The notes beneath the pieces were generated by a model, which ran no database searches, was not told the DNA's origin, and saw only the letters and a list, made by a program, of their open reading frames with translations. Position numbers and translations under genes: made by a program. Shown in pieces: positions 1 to 7,565 of a stretch of 27,850 nucleotides of DNA. How positions within the stretch are numbered: the first letter of the stretch is position 1; each line of letters begins with the position of its first letter. The stretch is taken from contig DIDD01000056.1 in NCBI GenBank assembly GCA_002417965.1, positions 1 to 27,850 of the forward strand, given 5' to 3'. Origin of the DNA: Veillonellaceae bacterium UBA5809 (GTDB lineage Bacteria; Bacillota; Negativicutes; Veillonellales; Dialisteraceae).

Positions 1-459
1 AAGATTATCATACAGCGCCTTGCCCTCCCGCAGAAATTCCGGTGAAAATAAAAGCGTCAGCCGGGGGAAAAGCTTCTGCATTCTCACAGTATATCCGATG
101 GGCACTGTGGATTTAATGACAACCGCTGCGCGGGATCCGCACTGATCGATCTGGCCCAGCACAGATTCCACAGAAGAAGTATCAAAACTCCCCTTCTCCG
201 GACGGTAATCCGTCGGTGTGGCAATAACGATCCAGTCGGCTTCCTGATAGGCGGCGGAACCATCGGACGTAGCGCTGAGAGACAGATTCCTTTCCCGCAG
301 ATAAGCAGTCATAAAAGAGTCGGCCACAGGGGAGACCCTGTCATTGACCATACGGATACGCTCCTCCTGTATATCCACGGCCCGGACATCGTTATGCTGG
401 GAAAGAAGAATGGCATTGGACAGGCCCACATATCCGATACCGGCAACAGCAATTTTCAT
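1..459 (-). CDS. ugd: UDP-glucose 6-dehydrogenase (N-terminal part, runs off window)
   Basis: The gene reads leftward from an ATG at 459 and is open to the window edge (153 codons seen). The protein begins MKIAVAGIGYVGLSNA, the GxGxxG NAD-binding fold of the UDP-glucose/GDP-mannose dehydrogenase family. Further in come IVIATPTDY and VVIKSTVPIGYT, then LLFSPEFLREGKALYDN, a strong signature of the short UDP-glucose dehydrogenases (Ugd/TuaD type). Known family role: two-step NAD oxidation of UDP-glucose to UDP-glucuronate in the cytosol. The start is supported by AAGGAGGAAT about 8 nt upstream. It is divergent from a UDP-glucuronate 4-epimerase-like gene, its natural consumer. The catalytic cysteine and C-terminal domain lie outside the window, so completeness cannot be judged. 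Confidence 0.93.
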   Translation of the reverse strand, partial: MKIAVAGIGYVGLSNAILLSQHNDVRAVDIQEERIRMVNDRVSPVADSFMTAYLRERNLSLSATSDGSAAYQEADWIVIATPTDYRPEKGSFDTSSVESVLGQIDQCGSRAAVVIKSTVPIGYTVRMQKLFPRLTLLFSPEFLREGKALYDNL

Positions 460-491
460 AAGAGATTCCTCCTTGAATCATTTTCATTATT

Positions 492-520
492 ATTATACAT
501 GTTTTCTGCCGGGATTTCAT
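492..520 (-). promoter_or_regulatory. Probable sigma-A promoter for ugd
   Basis: On the minus strand ATGAAA (520-515) is followed by a 17-nt spacer and a perfect TATAAT (497-492), about 30 nt before the ugd start codon. The -35 box matches consensus at 4 of 6 positions. Inferred from sequence only. Confidence 0.6.
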
Positions 521-561
521 AGAGAGAACGCTCTTCTATTCTGCGGAGATAAAAGATTTGG

Positions 562-567
562 TATAAT
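562..567 (+). promoter_or_regulatory. Candidate -10 box for the epimerase gene
   Basis: A perfect TATAAT lies 22 nt upstream of the chosen ATG at 590. The hexamer 17 nt further upstream (539-544, TTCTGC) is a poor -35, so this would be a weak or activator-dependent promoter. The 460-589 gap otherwise holds only this and the divergent ugd promoter. Confidence 0.45.
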
Positions 568-589
568 AGAAAAAAACGGAAGTGATAAG

Positions 590-1585
590 ATGAATCAAAA
601 AGGGAAAATTTTAGTGACCGGCGGCGCCGGATTTATTGGATATCATCTGTCGAAGCGGCTGATCCGGGAGGGCTTCTCCGTATGCGGACTGGACAATATG
701 AACGACTATTACAGCCCGAAGCTGAAAGAAGACAGAATTTCCGGCCTCAAAGAAATGGGAGGCGATTATTCCTTTGTCAAAGGAGACCTGGCTGACAAAG
801 AGACCGTTGACCGTCTGTTCAATACCTTTCATCCCGATACGGCAGTGAATCTGGCGGCCCAGGCCGGGGTCCGGTACAGCATTGATCATCCCGCATCCTA
901 TATCCAGTCAAATATTGTAGGATTTTTTCATATACTGGAAGCCTGCCGTCATTTCCCGGTAAGCCACCTGGTTTTTGCGTCCAGCTCTTCTGTATACGGA
1001 TCCCAGAAGAAAGTGCCTTTTTCGGTAGATGATCCTGTAGATCATCCGATCAGCCTCTATGCGGCAACCAAAAAATCCGATGAGCTCATGGCCTATACCT
1101 ATGCCCATTTATACGGAATTCCTTCCACAGGACTCCGTTTTTTTACAGTATACGGCCCTTTTGGAAGACCGGATATGGCCTACTTCAGCTTTGCCGGCAA
1201 AATGGTGAGGGGAGAACCCATACGGATCTTCAATCATGGAGACATGCAGCGTGATTTTACCTACATTGACGACATTATAGAAGGCATTATGCGCATACAG
1301 GCCTGTCCTCCGGAAAAGACAGAAGACAGTGATCCTTACAGAATTTACAACATAGGCAACAACCATCCTGTCAGACTGATGGACTTTATCCATATTCTGG
1401 AAAAAGAAATGGGATGTACGGCGGAGAAAGAATACCTTCCCATGCAGCCGGGCGATGTTTACCAGACCTATGCGGACATCAGCGCACTGCAGCGGGATTT
1501 CGGATTTGCACCGAATACGCCTCTGGAAGAAGGACTGCGCCGGTTTGCCCGGTGGTATAAATCCTATTACCACGTAGAATCCTGA
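590..1585 (+). CDS. NAD-dependent epimerase, probable UDP-glucuronate 4-epimerase
   Basis: A 331-aa short-chain dehydrogenase/epimerase. The nucleotide-binding GGAGFIG is at residues 11-17, the catalytic Y157-x3-K161 lies in SLYAATKKSDE, and GLRFFTVYGPFGRPDMA (181-197) is typical of UDP-glucuronate 4-epimerases. Expected reaction: interconversion of UDP-glucuronate and UDP-galacturonate for envelope polysaccharide or LPS core. The frame is open well upstream (to 344), but that stretch overlaps ugd and its promoter region. The ATG at 590 begins the protein right at the Rossmann fold (MNQKGKILVTGG) behind a moderate GGAAGTGA ribosome site, so it is preferred. The ugd gene across the divergent promoters would supply its substrate. 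UDP-glucose 4-epimerase (GalE) activity is the alternative but fits the motifs less well. Confidence 0.85.
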   Translation: MNQKGKILVTGGAGFIGYHLSKRLIREGFSVCGLDNMNDYYSPKLKEDRISGLKEMGGDYSFVKGDLADKETVDRLFNTFHPDTAVNLAAQAGVRYSIDHPASYIQSNIVGFFHILEACRHFPVSHLVFASSSSVYGSQKKVPFSVDDPVDHPISLYAATKKSDELMAYTYAHLYGIPSTGLRFFTVYGPFGRPDMAYFSFAGKMVRGEPIRIFNHGDMQRDFTYIDDIIEGIMRIQACPPEKTEDSDPYRIYNIGNNHPVRLMDFIHILEKEMGCTAEKEYLPMQPGDVYQTYADISALQRDFGFAPNTPLEEGLRRFARWYKSYYHVES

Positions 1586-1630
1586 TACCCGGAGACCGTC
1601 CGGAATACTCTGTAATACGGGGAGACATAC

Positions 1631-2833
1631 ATGAAAATACTGCTGGCTGATTTTCACAAATTTGTTCATTACAGCGGAGGCATCGAACATGTGCTCAGTG
1701 ACATGGCGGACGCCCTCTGTGCAAAAGACTGCGAAGTATATGCGGCCTTCAGCGACCCGGAAGAAGGAAATCCCTTTTTCCCCATGAACCGGAACATACC
1801 GGTCTATAACCTGTACCATCTTCCCTGGGGACCGGCTGTTTCCCCTTCAGCCGTGCTGAAGCTTCTTCGTGAAGCAGTCCGTCCCTTCAGTGAAGAGAAA
1901 GCCCGCGCCGTCAGTGAAAAAAGACTGTCCCGGAGCCTGTGCGGCCCGGTACGGGCGCTTCTGGAAAAAACCGCGCCTGATGTGATCATTTCCTTCCGCG
2001 AGCCCACGGGGAAAATTCTGCTTTCGGATGTACATACATCCATTCCCGTGATCTCCATGTTTCACAATGATCCGGAAGAAATTCTGGCCCATGCGCCGGA
2101 TACAGAAAAAGCGGCGCTGCTGAAAAGCGCCGCCATTCAGGTGCTGCTGCCGTCGTTTATTCCCCGGGCCCGGGCCTACCTGGATTATGACCGGTTTACG
2201 GCGATTCCCAATGCCGTCAGACAGAGCCCTGTTATGACTGATCCGGGGCAGGAAAGAGAAATACACCGGATTACCTGTGTGGGCCGTCTGACGGGAAGCA
2301 CCAAGCGCCAGCATATTCTGATCGGAGCTTTTTCCGGGCTGGTCCGGGATTTTCCCGGATGGCAGACCGATCTGTGGGGGGCCGGAGACGACAGAGCCTA
2401 TGCAGCGGCTCTGAAAGCCATGACCGCCCGTGACGGACTGGGAGAAAAAGTACATCTGCGGGGAGTGACCTCCGATATGGCAGAAGTATGGAAAGAAACG
2501 GATATCTTCGCTTTCCCCAGCCATCATGAAGGCTTTCCGCTGGCTTTGACCGAAGCCATGAGCGCAGGCATACCCGCTGTGGGATTCCGGTCCTGCCCGG
2601 CTGTCAATGAACTGATCCGGCATGGAGAAAACGGACTCCTCTGCGAAGACGGCGAAGAAGCTTTCAGAGAAGCGCTGCGCACGCTGATGGAAGATCCGGA
2701 AAAACGGAGAGCCATGGGCAAACAGGCCCGCAAAGACATGGAAGCCTACAAGCCCGTCCGGATATGGGAACAGTGGATATCTCTGATAAAGCAGGTTGTT
2801 TCCGAAAACCGTGCGAAGGGGGAACAGAAATGA
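1631..2833 (+). CDS. Glycosyltransferase family 4 (GT-B retaining)
   Basis: A 400-aa GT4-like enzyme. It starts MKILLADFHKFVHYSGGIEHV, where the glycine-rich acceptor-side loop is expected. It has IPNAV at 192-196 and a C-terminal glycosyltransferases-group-1 domain with the E-x7-E motif at E300 and E308 (SHHEGFPLALTEAMSAG), which binds the nucleotide sugar. No membrane segment or signal is apparent, so it probably acts at the cytosolic membrane face. The ATG follows GGGGAGAC by about 5 nt. Its stop overlaps the hldE start (ATGA), so it is co-transcribed with LPS-core genes and probably adds a sugar to the core or a surface glycan. Donor and acceptor cannot be read from the sequence. Confidence 0.88.
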   Translation: MKILLADFHKFVHYSGGIEHVLSDMADALCAKDCEVYAAFSDPEEGNPFFPMNRNIPVYNLYHLPWGPAVSPSAVLKLLREAVRPFSEEKARAVSEKRLSRSLCGPVRALLEKTAPDVIISFREPTGKILLSDVHTSIPVISMFHNDPEEILAHAPDTEKAALLKSAAIQVLLPSFIPRARAYLDYDRFTAIPNAVRQSPVMTDPGQEREIHRITCVGRLTGSTKRQHILIGAFSGLVRDFPGWQTDLWGAGDDRAYAAALKAMTARDGLGEKVHLRGVTSDMAEVWKETDIFAFPSHHEGFPLALTEAMSAGIPAVGFRSCPAVNELIRHGENGLLCEDGEEAFREALRTLMEDPEKRRAMGKQARKDMEAYKPVRIWEQWISLIKQVVSENRAKGEQK

Positions 2834-4314
2834 TTGAAACAGAAAATAACAGCGCGGCGGCGGGAGAACAGTTTATTACATCCAGTCTGCCCCGGCTGCG
2901 GATAGCGGTTATCGGCGACGTGATGCTGGACCGCTACGTTTTTGGAAAAGTGAGCCGCATATCACCGGAAGCGCCGGTACCGGTGAATCTGGTGGAATCA
3001 GAAAGATCCGTACCGGGCGGCGCGGCCAATACAGCCGCCAATCTGAGCGCCATGGGAGTCTGCACCGAACTGTGCGGACTCTGCGGAAATGACGAAAGCG
3101 GGCGCAGGCTCTTCGGACTTTTGGAGCAGAGGCATATCGGATCCTCCGGGATACTTACCGTACCCGGATTTTCTACAACCGCCAAAATGAGAATCCTCGG
3201 GTCCAGACAGCAGATGCTGCGTCTTGACTTCGAAGAAAAAAGGACCGTATCTGAAGAAGAAAAAGAACATATCCTTCAATGGCTGGAGGCCTGCCGGGGC
3301 AAAGGCCTGGACAGCATCATCCTGTCCGACTACGGAAAAGGCGTGGTGACGGACAGTCTGGCGCAGGCCGTCATTAAGGCCGGAGAAAAATGGGATATTC
3401 CGGTGCTGGTGGACCCGAAAGGCAGCGACTGGACAAGATACACAGGGGCATCCGCTGTTACACCGAACCTGAACGAACTGTCACAGGCCGTAGGAAAAAC
3501 CGTGAAGAATGAAGACGGCGAGGTAGGCAGGGCGGCGGAATTCCTGAGGGACAAATTTAAACTCCGCCGGCTTTTTGTAACCCGGTCGGAAAAAGGCATT
3601 ACCTGTGCGGAAGAAGGGGCAATCTTTCACTGCCCCGCCATGGCCCAGGACGTGTTTGACGTATCCGGCGCAGGAGATACCGTTATGGCGGTACTGGCTG
3701 CAGGATGTGCGGCAGGCATCGGCACAGAAACACTGCTTCGTCTGGCCAATACAGCAGCGGGCGTCGTTGTGGCAAAAGTGGGAACCTATTCGATTCATGG
3801 AAGCGAATTCCTTTCCGCATGGACCGGAGCCAACAGGAGAGCGCCGGTGCTTCCGGAAATTTTTTCCTGGAAAGAAGCCGCTTCCTATGTGAAAGAATGG
3901 CAGAAACGGGGAGAAAAAGTTGTTTTTACCAACGGATGCTTTGATATCCTTCACAGAGGGCACATTACCTATCTTCAGCAGGCGGCGGCTCTGGGAGACC
4001 ATCTGCTCGTAGGACTCAATGCGGACAGCTCCGTGAGAAAACTAAAAGGCCCCTCACGGCCCGTCAATAATGAACAAGACCGTGCCTTTCTCCTGGCATC
4101 CCTTCGCTGTGTGGACGGAGTTGTCCTCTTTGAAGAAGATACCCCGGCAGAACTGCTCTCCGTGCTCCGTCCCGATATCCTTGTTAAAGGCGGAGACTAT
4201 CAGGCTGATGAAGTGGCCGGACGTGAATTTGCGGGACGGACAGAAATTCTGCCCTTTGTGGAAGGATACTCCACGAGCCGCATGATTGACCGGATCCGGG
4301 GAGAAAAATTATGA
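2830..4314 (+). CDS. hldE: Bifunctional D-glycero-beta-D-manno-heptose-7-phosphate kinase / heptose-1-phosphate adenylyltransferase
   Basis: A 494-aa two-domain enzyme of ADP-heptose synthesis. Residues about 20-330 form a PfkB/ribokinase-type kinase: VIGDVMLDRYVFG (28-40), ISPEAPVPV (44-52), the GGAANTAAN substrate loop, and DVSGAGD (277-283) with the catalytic aspartate D283. Residues about 345-494 form a nucleotidyltransferase with TNGCFDILHRGH (367-378, HxGH at 375-378), VKGGDY and the C-terminal STSRMIDRI expected for RfaE. The ATG at 2830 overlaps the preceding stop by four bases and gives the usual family length. Longer in-frame starts would run inside the GT4 gene. It implies ADP-L-glycero-D-manno-heptose production and hence LPS inner core. 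GmhA, GmhB and HldD must lie elsewhere. Confidence 0.97.
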   Translation: MIETENNSAAAGEQFITSSLPRLRIAVIGDVMLDRYVFGKVSRISPEAPVPVNLVESERSVPGGAANTAANLSAMGVCTELCGLCGNDESGRRLFGLLEQRHIGSSGILTVPGFSTTAKMRILGSRQQMLRLDFEEKRTVSEEEKEHILQWLEACRGKGLDSIILSDYGKGVVTDSLAQAVIKAGEKWDIPVLVDPKGSDWTRYTGASAVTPNLNELSQAVGKTVKNEDGEVGRAAEFLRDKFKLRRLFVTRSEKGITCAEEGAIFHCPAMAQDVFDVSGAGDTVMAVLAAGCAAGIGTETLLRLANTAAGVVVAKVGTYSIHGSEFLSAWTGANRRAPVLPEIFSWKEAASYVKEWQKRGEKVVFTNGCFDILHRGHITYLQQAAALGDHLLVGLNADSSVRKLKGPSRPVNNEQDRAFLLASLRCVDGVVLFEEDTPAELLSVLRPDILVKGGDYQADEVAGREFAGRTEILPFVEGYSTSRMIDRIRGEKL

Positions 4315-5423
4315 AATCCCCGGAAAAATCAATAGACCTCACCCATAAAACCATTGTGGTCATGTACATGCTCTATTTCGGAGACATGATTTCGATTACG
4401 CCTTTTCTGGAAATCCTCCGCCGGGCGGCAGACCATTCAAAAATTATTCTGGTCATAGACAGCCGCTTTCAGGATGCCCTCCGTTACAATCCGGACATTG
4501 ATGAAATTGTTCCCTTTGACAGACACGGCAGTCAGAAAAGCCTGGGCGCCACATGGAAAGCCGGACGGAAACTGGCGGAACAGAACCCGGATATATTGAT
4601 CACACTCCACGGCACGGCACGCACTTCTGTCATGGCATGGGCCATGCATCCCCGCTTCTGGGCGGGAGAAGCAGGCACAGAAATAGACCGCTTCCTGATG
4701 GACCTTCCCATGACCATTGAGACCTATGACTGCCATGCTGTGGACAAATATATACATGTACTGCAGCGCATGGGAGTTCAGGATCTGAAACACAGCGGCA
4801 TGAAAACCTATACCTGCCCCGGCTGGGAAAAAGAGGCGGATGAATTTTTCACAGCGTCAGGAATTCAGCCGGGAGAACGCCTGGCGGGATTCAGTGCAGG
4901 CAGCTCCACACCGGAAAAAAACTGGCCTGCGGAAAAATTCGGCCAGACGGCTGATTTCTTCGCAGGCCGGGGATACCGTCCTGTCTTCTTTGGAATTGAA
5001 AGTGAAAAAGGACTGGTCAGCCGGGCTGTTTCCGCCATGTCCCGCAAGGGAGCTGTTTCAGCGGCGGGGAAACTGAGCATGGGCGGATTTATAGCGGCAG
5101 CCGGACGGTGCAGCCTGTTCTTTACCAATGACAGCGGGCCCATGTATGTGGCAGACAGCCGCGGAGTTCCGACCATTGCCATGTTTGGGCCGAGCAATGC
5201 CAAATTCCATCATCCGCTGGGACCCTTTTCAACGGCTCTATCCTCATGGGATATGCCGGAGGGTCCGGAACACGTCAACCAGAATATAAAAACAGGCCGC
5301 TATGTGCCGATTGAAAATATTTCAGTTGATGACGTCATCGGAGCTGGTCTGGCAGCTGAAAAAAAAGCAGGGATCATCCATTCCGGCGGTGCATCCGGTA
5401 CAAAATCCCGATCAGAAAAATAG
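4311..5423 (+). CDS. Glycosyltransferase family 9, ADP-heptose:LPS heptosyltransferase-like
   Basis: A 370-aa GT9 protein. The N-terminal GT-B half starts IVVMYMLYFGDMISITPFLEIL, the usual opening where the acceptor-side loop recognises the growing core. The C-terminal half has GFSAGSSTPEKNWPAEKF and FFTNDSGPMYVADSRGVP, the ADP-heptose binding hallmarks of the family. The start overlaps the hldE stop by four bases (ATGA), so it follows its likely donor-making enzyme. The 3' end overlaps the convergent MFS gene by 50 nt, so its lysine-rich tail is encoded inside that gene. Whether it is heptosyltransferase I, II or III cannot be decided from the window. Confidence 0.9.
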   Translation: MKSPEKSIDLTHKTIVVMYMLYFGDMISITPFLEILRRAADHSKIILVIDSRFQDALRYNPDIDEIVPFDRHGSQKSLGATWKAGRKLAEQNPDILITLHGTARTSVMAWAMHPRFWAGEAGTEIDRFLMDLPMTIETYDCHAVDKYIHVLQRMGVQDLKHSGMKTYTCPGWEKEADEFFTASGIQPGERLAGFSAGSSTPEKNWPAEKFGQTADFFAGRGYRPVFFGIESEKGLVSRAVSAMSRKGAVSAAGKLSMGGFIAAAGRCSLFFTNDSGPMYVADSRGVPTIAMFGPSNAKFHHPLGPFSTALSSWDMPEGPEHVNQNIKTGRYVPIENISVDDVIGAGLAAEKKAGIIHSGGASGTKSRSEK

Positions 5424-6591
5424 ACGCTGCCGCTATGGCTCCCGCAGCCATCATGCCTTCAGAAGTACCCATGATTTCCATAGCCGAACTGACCAGGAGA
5501 CTTCCAAAGGGAGCGGTGCCCAGAAAAACAAAAGTATACAGACTCATGACCCTTCCGTGATAAGAAGGGGGAGAGGCCATCTGTATGGACGTATTGCAGT
5601 TGATCATGAAAATGATGCTGAAAAGGCCCAAAAGTGCAAATAGGAAAAGAGCTGCCCAATAGAAACTTACAAAACTGACGGCCATTAAAGAAAATCCCGA
5701 AAGCAGGGCTGAATAAAACAATACACGGCTGTCCGGACGGCCCTTGCCTGTGGCGGAAAACAAACCGCCGGCAAGAGACCCGACACCGATGGCAGTGAGA
5801 ACTGCGCCGAATCCGGTCAGGCCCTGATGCAGCACACGGTCGGCAAAGAGAGGACCGTAAGTTCCGAAATTCAGAATCAGCGTGCTTACAACAGCCATAC
5901 AGAGAAGACTGCCCGATATAGTCCGGCTGTTCCGGGCATAACGGAGCCCGTCCTTCATCTCCTCCCAGGCATTTCCCTTAGAAGTATGGGGAAGCTCTGC
6001 AACTTTCATGACAGAGTACATATACAAAATAGGCAGCAGAGAAACGGCATTCAGAAAAAACAGCCATCCGTAATCCATATGGGACATAAGAACCGCCGCC
6101 ATGGCGGGCCCAATCATGCGGGCAATATTAAAATTGGCCGAATTCAGACTGACAGCGCTCCGGAGCTTCTCTCCGCCTACCAGCTCCGGCATGAAAGCGA
6201 GGCGGGTGGGCATATCGACGGCATCAATAGAACCTAAAAAGAAAGCCAGAAAAAGAATCCACCCATAAGAAGCATGGCCGGACCAGAGCAGAAAGGACAG
6301 CGCCAGCGCCTGCAGAATATAACAGAACTGGGTTACTACCAGAATTTTCCGCCGGCTGTACCGGTCGATGACCAGCCCGGCGCCGATGGAAAAAAGAAAA
6401 CTCGGGGTAAACTGGGCGGCGCTGACGAGTCCCAGAAGAACGGCAGAATCAGTCATTTCATAGACAAGCCACTGCTGGGCCGTCATTTGGAGCCAGAATC
6501 CCAGAAGAGCGATCCACTGTGTGATCCAGTACCTTCTGAAATTAGAAACGGATAAAGCCGGAAACAAGACAGTTAGTTTATTCATCATCAT
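5374..6591 (-). CDS. Major facilitator superfamily exporter (EntS/MFS_3 type)
   Basis: A 405-aa polytopic membrane protein with about 12 hydrophobic segments. It opens FPALSVSNFRRYWITQWIALLGFWLQMTAQ and carries GLVIDRYSRRKIL, the cytoplasmic loop 2-3 signature of MFS drug or siderophore exporters (MFS_3). Likely role: proton-driven efflux of a small molecule across the inner membrane; substrate unknown. The protein starts with three consecutive methionines (ATGs at 6591, 6588 and 6585). No Shine-Dalgarno sequence precedes them, and the only good -10 box lies 11 nt upstream, suggesting a near-leaderless mRNA. It is divergent from rnhA and convergent with the heptosyltransferase, with a 50-nt overlap. 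Confidence 0.88.
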   Translation of the reverse strand: MMMNKLTVLFPALSVSNFRRYWITQWIALLGFWLQMTAQQWLVYEMTDSAVLLGLVSAAQFTPSFLFSIGAGLVIDRYSRRKILVVTQFCYILQALALSFLLWSGHASYGWILFLAFFLGSIDAVDMPTRLAFMPELVGGEKLRSAVSLNSANFNIARMIGPAMAAVLMSHMDYGWLFFLNAVSLLPILYMYSVMKVAELPHTSKGNAWEEMKDGLRYARNSRTISGSLLCMAVVSTLILNFGTYGPLFADRVLHQGLTGFGAVLTAIGVGSLAGGLFSATGKGRPDSRVLFYSALLSGFSLMAVSFVSFYWAALFLFALLGLFSIIFMINCNTSIQMASPPSYHGRVMSLYTFVFLGTAPFGSLLVSSAMEIMGTSEGMMAAGAIAAASIFLIGILYRMHRRNG

Positions 6592-6623
6592 ATGTAAATT
6601 CTATCATAAAATAGAATCATATG
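6589..6623. promoter_or_regulatory. Palindromic candidate operator between MFS exporter and rnhA
   Basis: A nested inverted repeat: CATATG (6589-6594), TAA, ATTCTAT (6598-6604), a 6-nt centre CATAAA, ATAGAAT (6611-6617), CATATG (6618-6623). The seven-base arms and outer hexamers are exact; one side has a 3-nt insertion. A minus-strand -10 box TATGAT (6608-6603) sits across the centre, so a bound repressor would block the MFS promoter. No regulator gene is adjacent. Confidence 0.5.
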
Positions 6624-6676
6624 CTTTGAAAAATTTTTTCGGAATATATAATTCATGAATCAGGAGTTAATCATTT

Positions 6677-7291
6677 ATGACAGTACCCAAAAAGAAATTT
6701 TATGCTGTCCGTAAGGGAAGAAAGACGGGAATTTTTCTTACCTGGGCAGCGTGCAGAAAAGAAGTCACCGGTTTTCCGGGCGCGGAATTCAAAGGATTTC
6801 CCACACGGGAGGAAGCCGAACAATTTATGGGGCAGAAAGAAGCGGCCTTTGAAACGGCAGGAGATGACAGCCTCGTGGCTTATGTAGATGGATCTTACGA
6901 TCCCCGCCAGCCTGGGCGCTTTGCCTTCGGAGCCGTACTGATGCAGGATGGGAAAATTATTGGTGAAGCCTCACAGGCTGTGGAAGATACAGAATTGGCG
7001 AAAATGAGAAACGTAGCGGGAGAAGTACAGGGAGCCATGTATGCGGTCCGGTACGGGATAGACAATGGGTTCAGGCTCATTCACCTCTACTATGACTATG
7101 CAGGCATAGAAAAATGGTGTACCGGCGAATGGAAAGCCAATCTCAGGGGGACGCAGGCTCTCAGAAACTATTATCTTTCTGTAAAAGACAGCATTACCGT
7201 TGTTTTTCACAAAGTCAAAAGTCATACCGGTGTGACATACAATGAAAGAGCTGACCAATTGGCCAAGGGTGCATTAACCAAAAGAAAGTAA
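6677..7291 (+). CDS. rnhA: Ribonuclease HI with N-terminal hybrid-binding domain
   Basis: A 204-aa protein. Residues about 6-52 form the RNase H1 N-terminal domain (KKFYAVRKGRKTGIFLTW, then FKGFPTREEAEQF), which binds RNA/DNA hybrids. Residues about 65-200 form the catalytic RNase H fold with metal-binding carboxylates D71 (AYVDGSYD), E116 (VAGEVQGAM), D140 (YYDYAGIEKW) and D193 (NERADQLAK), and H183 in the flexible loop. It removes RNA from RNA/DNA hybrids in the cytosol. The ATG follows CAGGAGTTA at suitable spacing. The gene is monocistronic: divergent exporter upstream, strong terminator downstream. Confidence 0.94.
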   Translation: MTVPKKKFYAVRKGRKTGIFLTWAACRKEVTGFPGAEFKGFPTREEAEQFMGQKEAAFETAGDDSLVAYVDGSYDPRQPGRFAFGAVLMQDGKIIGEASQAVEDTELAKMRNVAGEVQGAMYAVRYGIDNGFRLIHLYYDYAGIEKWCTGEWKANLRGTQALRNYYLSVKDSITVVFHKVKSHTGVTYNERADQLAKGALTKRK

Positions 7292-7302
7292 ACATATTCA
7301 AT

Positions 7303-7352
7303 AAAAAAGGATCTTATACGGAAATGAAATTTTCTGTATAAGATTCTTTTTT
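7303..7352. terminator. Rho-independent terminator after rnhA (bidirectional shape)
   Basis: ATCTTATAC (7311-7319) pairs with GTATAAGAT (7336-7344). The stem extends outward through a G-T wobble, a G-C pair and six A-T pairs (AAAAAA 7303-7308 with TTTTTT 7347-7352). It ends in a T run on either strand, so it can stop rnhA transcripts and anything coming from the right. Confidence 0.85.
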
Positions 7353-7415
7353 GACGGGCGGCTGAAAAAATGAGTGCATGGGGAATCTATGTATAGAGGA
7401 AGAGAGTGTAAGGGC

Positions 7416-7437
7416 GCTTAATTACATCATTTGCTAA
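7416..7437 (+). repeat. Left copy of 22-nt inverted repeat flanking the integrase
   Basis: Begins GCTTAATTACATCATTT, then G, then CTAA. The reverse complement of 8869-8890 is identical except at position 18 (G here, A there). Seen directly in sequence. Confidence 0.9.
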
Positions 7438-7474
7438 AATCGAATATCGAATATCTTTTCTCTCCCTGCTTTTC

Positions 7475-7489
7475 GATATCGTGAATTTC
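7475..7489 (+). repeat. Left copy of 15-nt direct repeat around the integrase
   Basis: GATATCGTGAATTTC matches 8892-8906 (GATATCGTAAATTTC) in the same orientation at 14 of 15 positions. It could be an attachment-site core or an accessory binding site, or chance in AT-rich DNA. Confidence 0.5.
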
Positions 7490-7565
7490 AAAGTGAAATT
7501 GAGTTGTTTGATTTTTTCCTGTACAAAGTTTTTACAATTAGCTTATTTTAAAGGAGGTCGTTTTT

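Larger units (their letters stand above)
7353..7565 (+). promoter_or_regulatory. Integrase upstream region with stacked repeats
   Basis: This AT-rich 213-nt stretch has no gene. It holds the left inverted repeat (7416-7437), a tandem ATCGAAT ATCGAAT (7439-7452), the dyad ATATCGAA (7444-7451) / TTCGATAT (7472-7479), and the palindrome AATTTCA-AAG-TGAAATT (7484-7500). A candidate -10 TACAAT (7533-7538) follows, with only a poor TTGATT 19 nt upstream. A very strong AAAGGAGGTCG ribosome site sits just before the integrase ATG. The repeats resemble recombinase-arm or operator sites, but that is inference. Confidence 0.5.

Noticed and set aside
344..589. 82-codon upstream extension of the epimerase frame
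   Set aside because: It overlaps the ugd gene and both divergent promoters, and the conserved Rossmann start is at 590.
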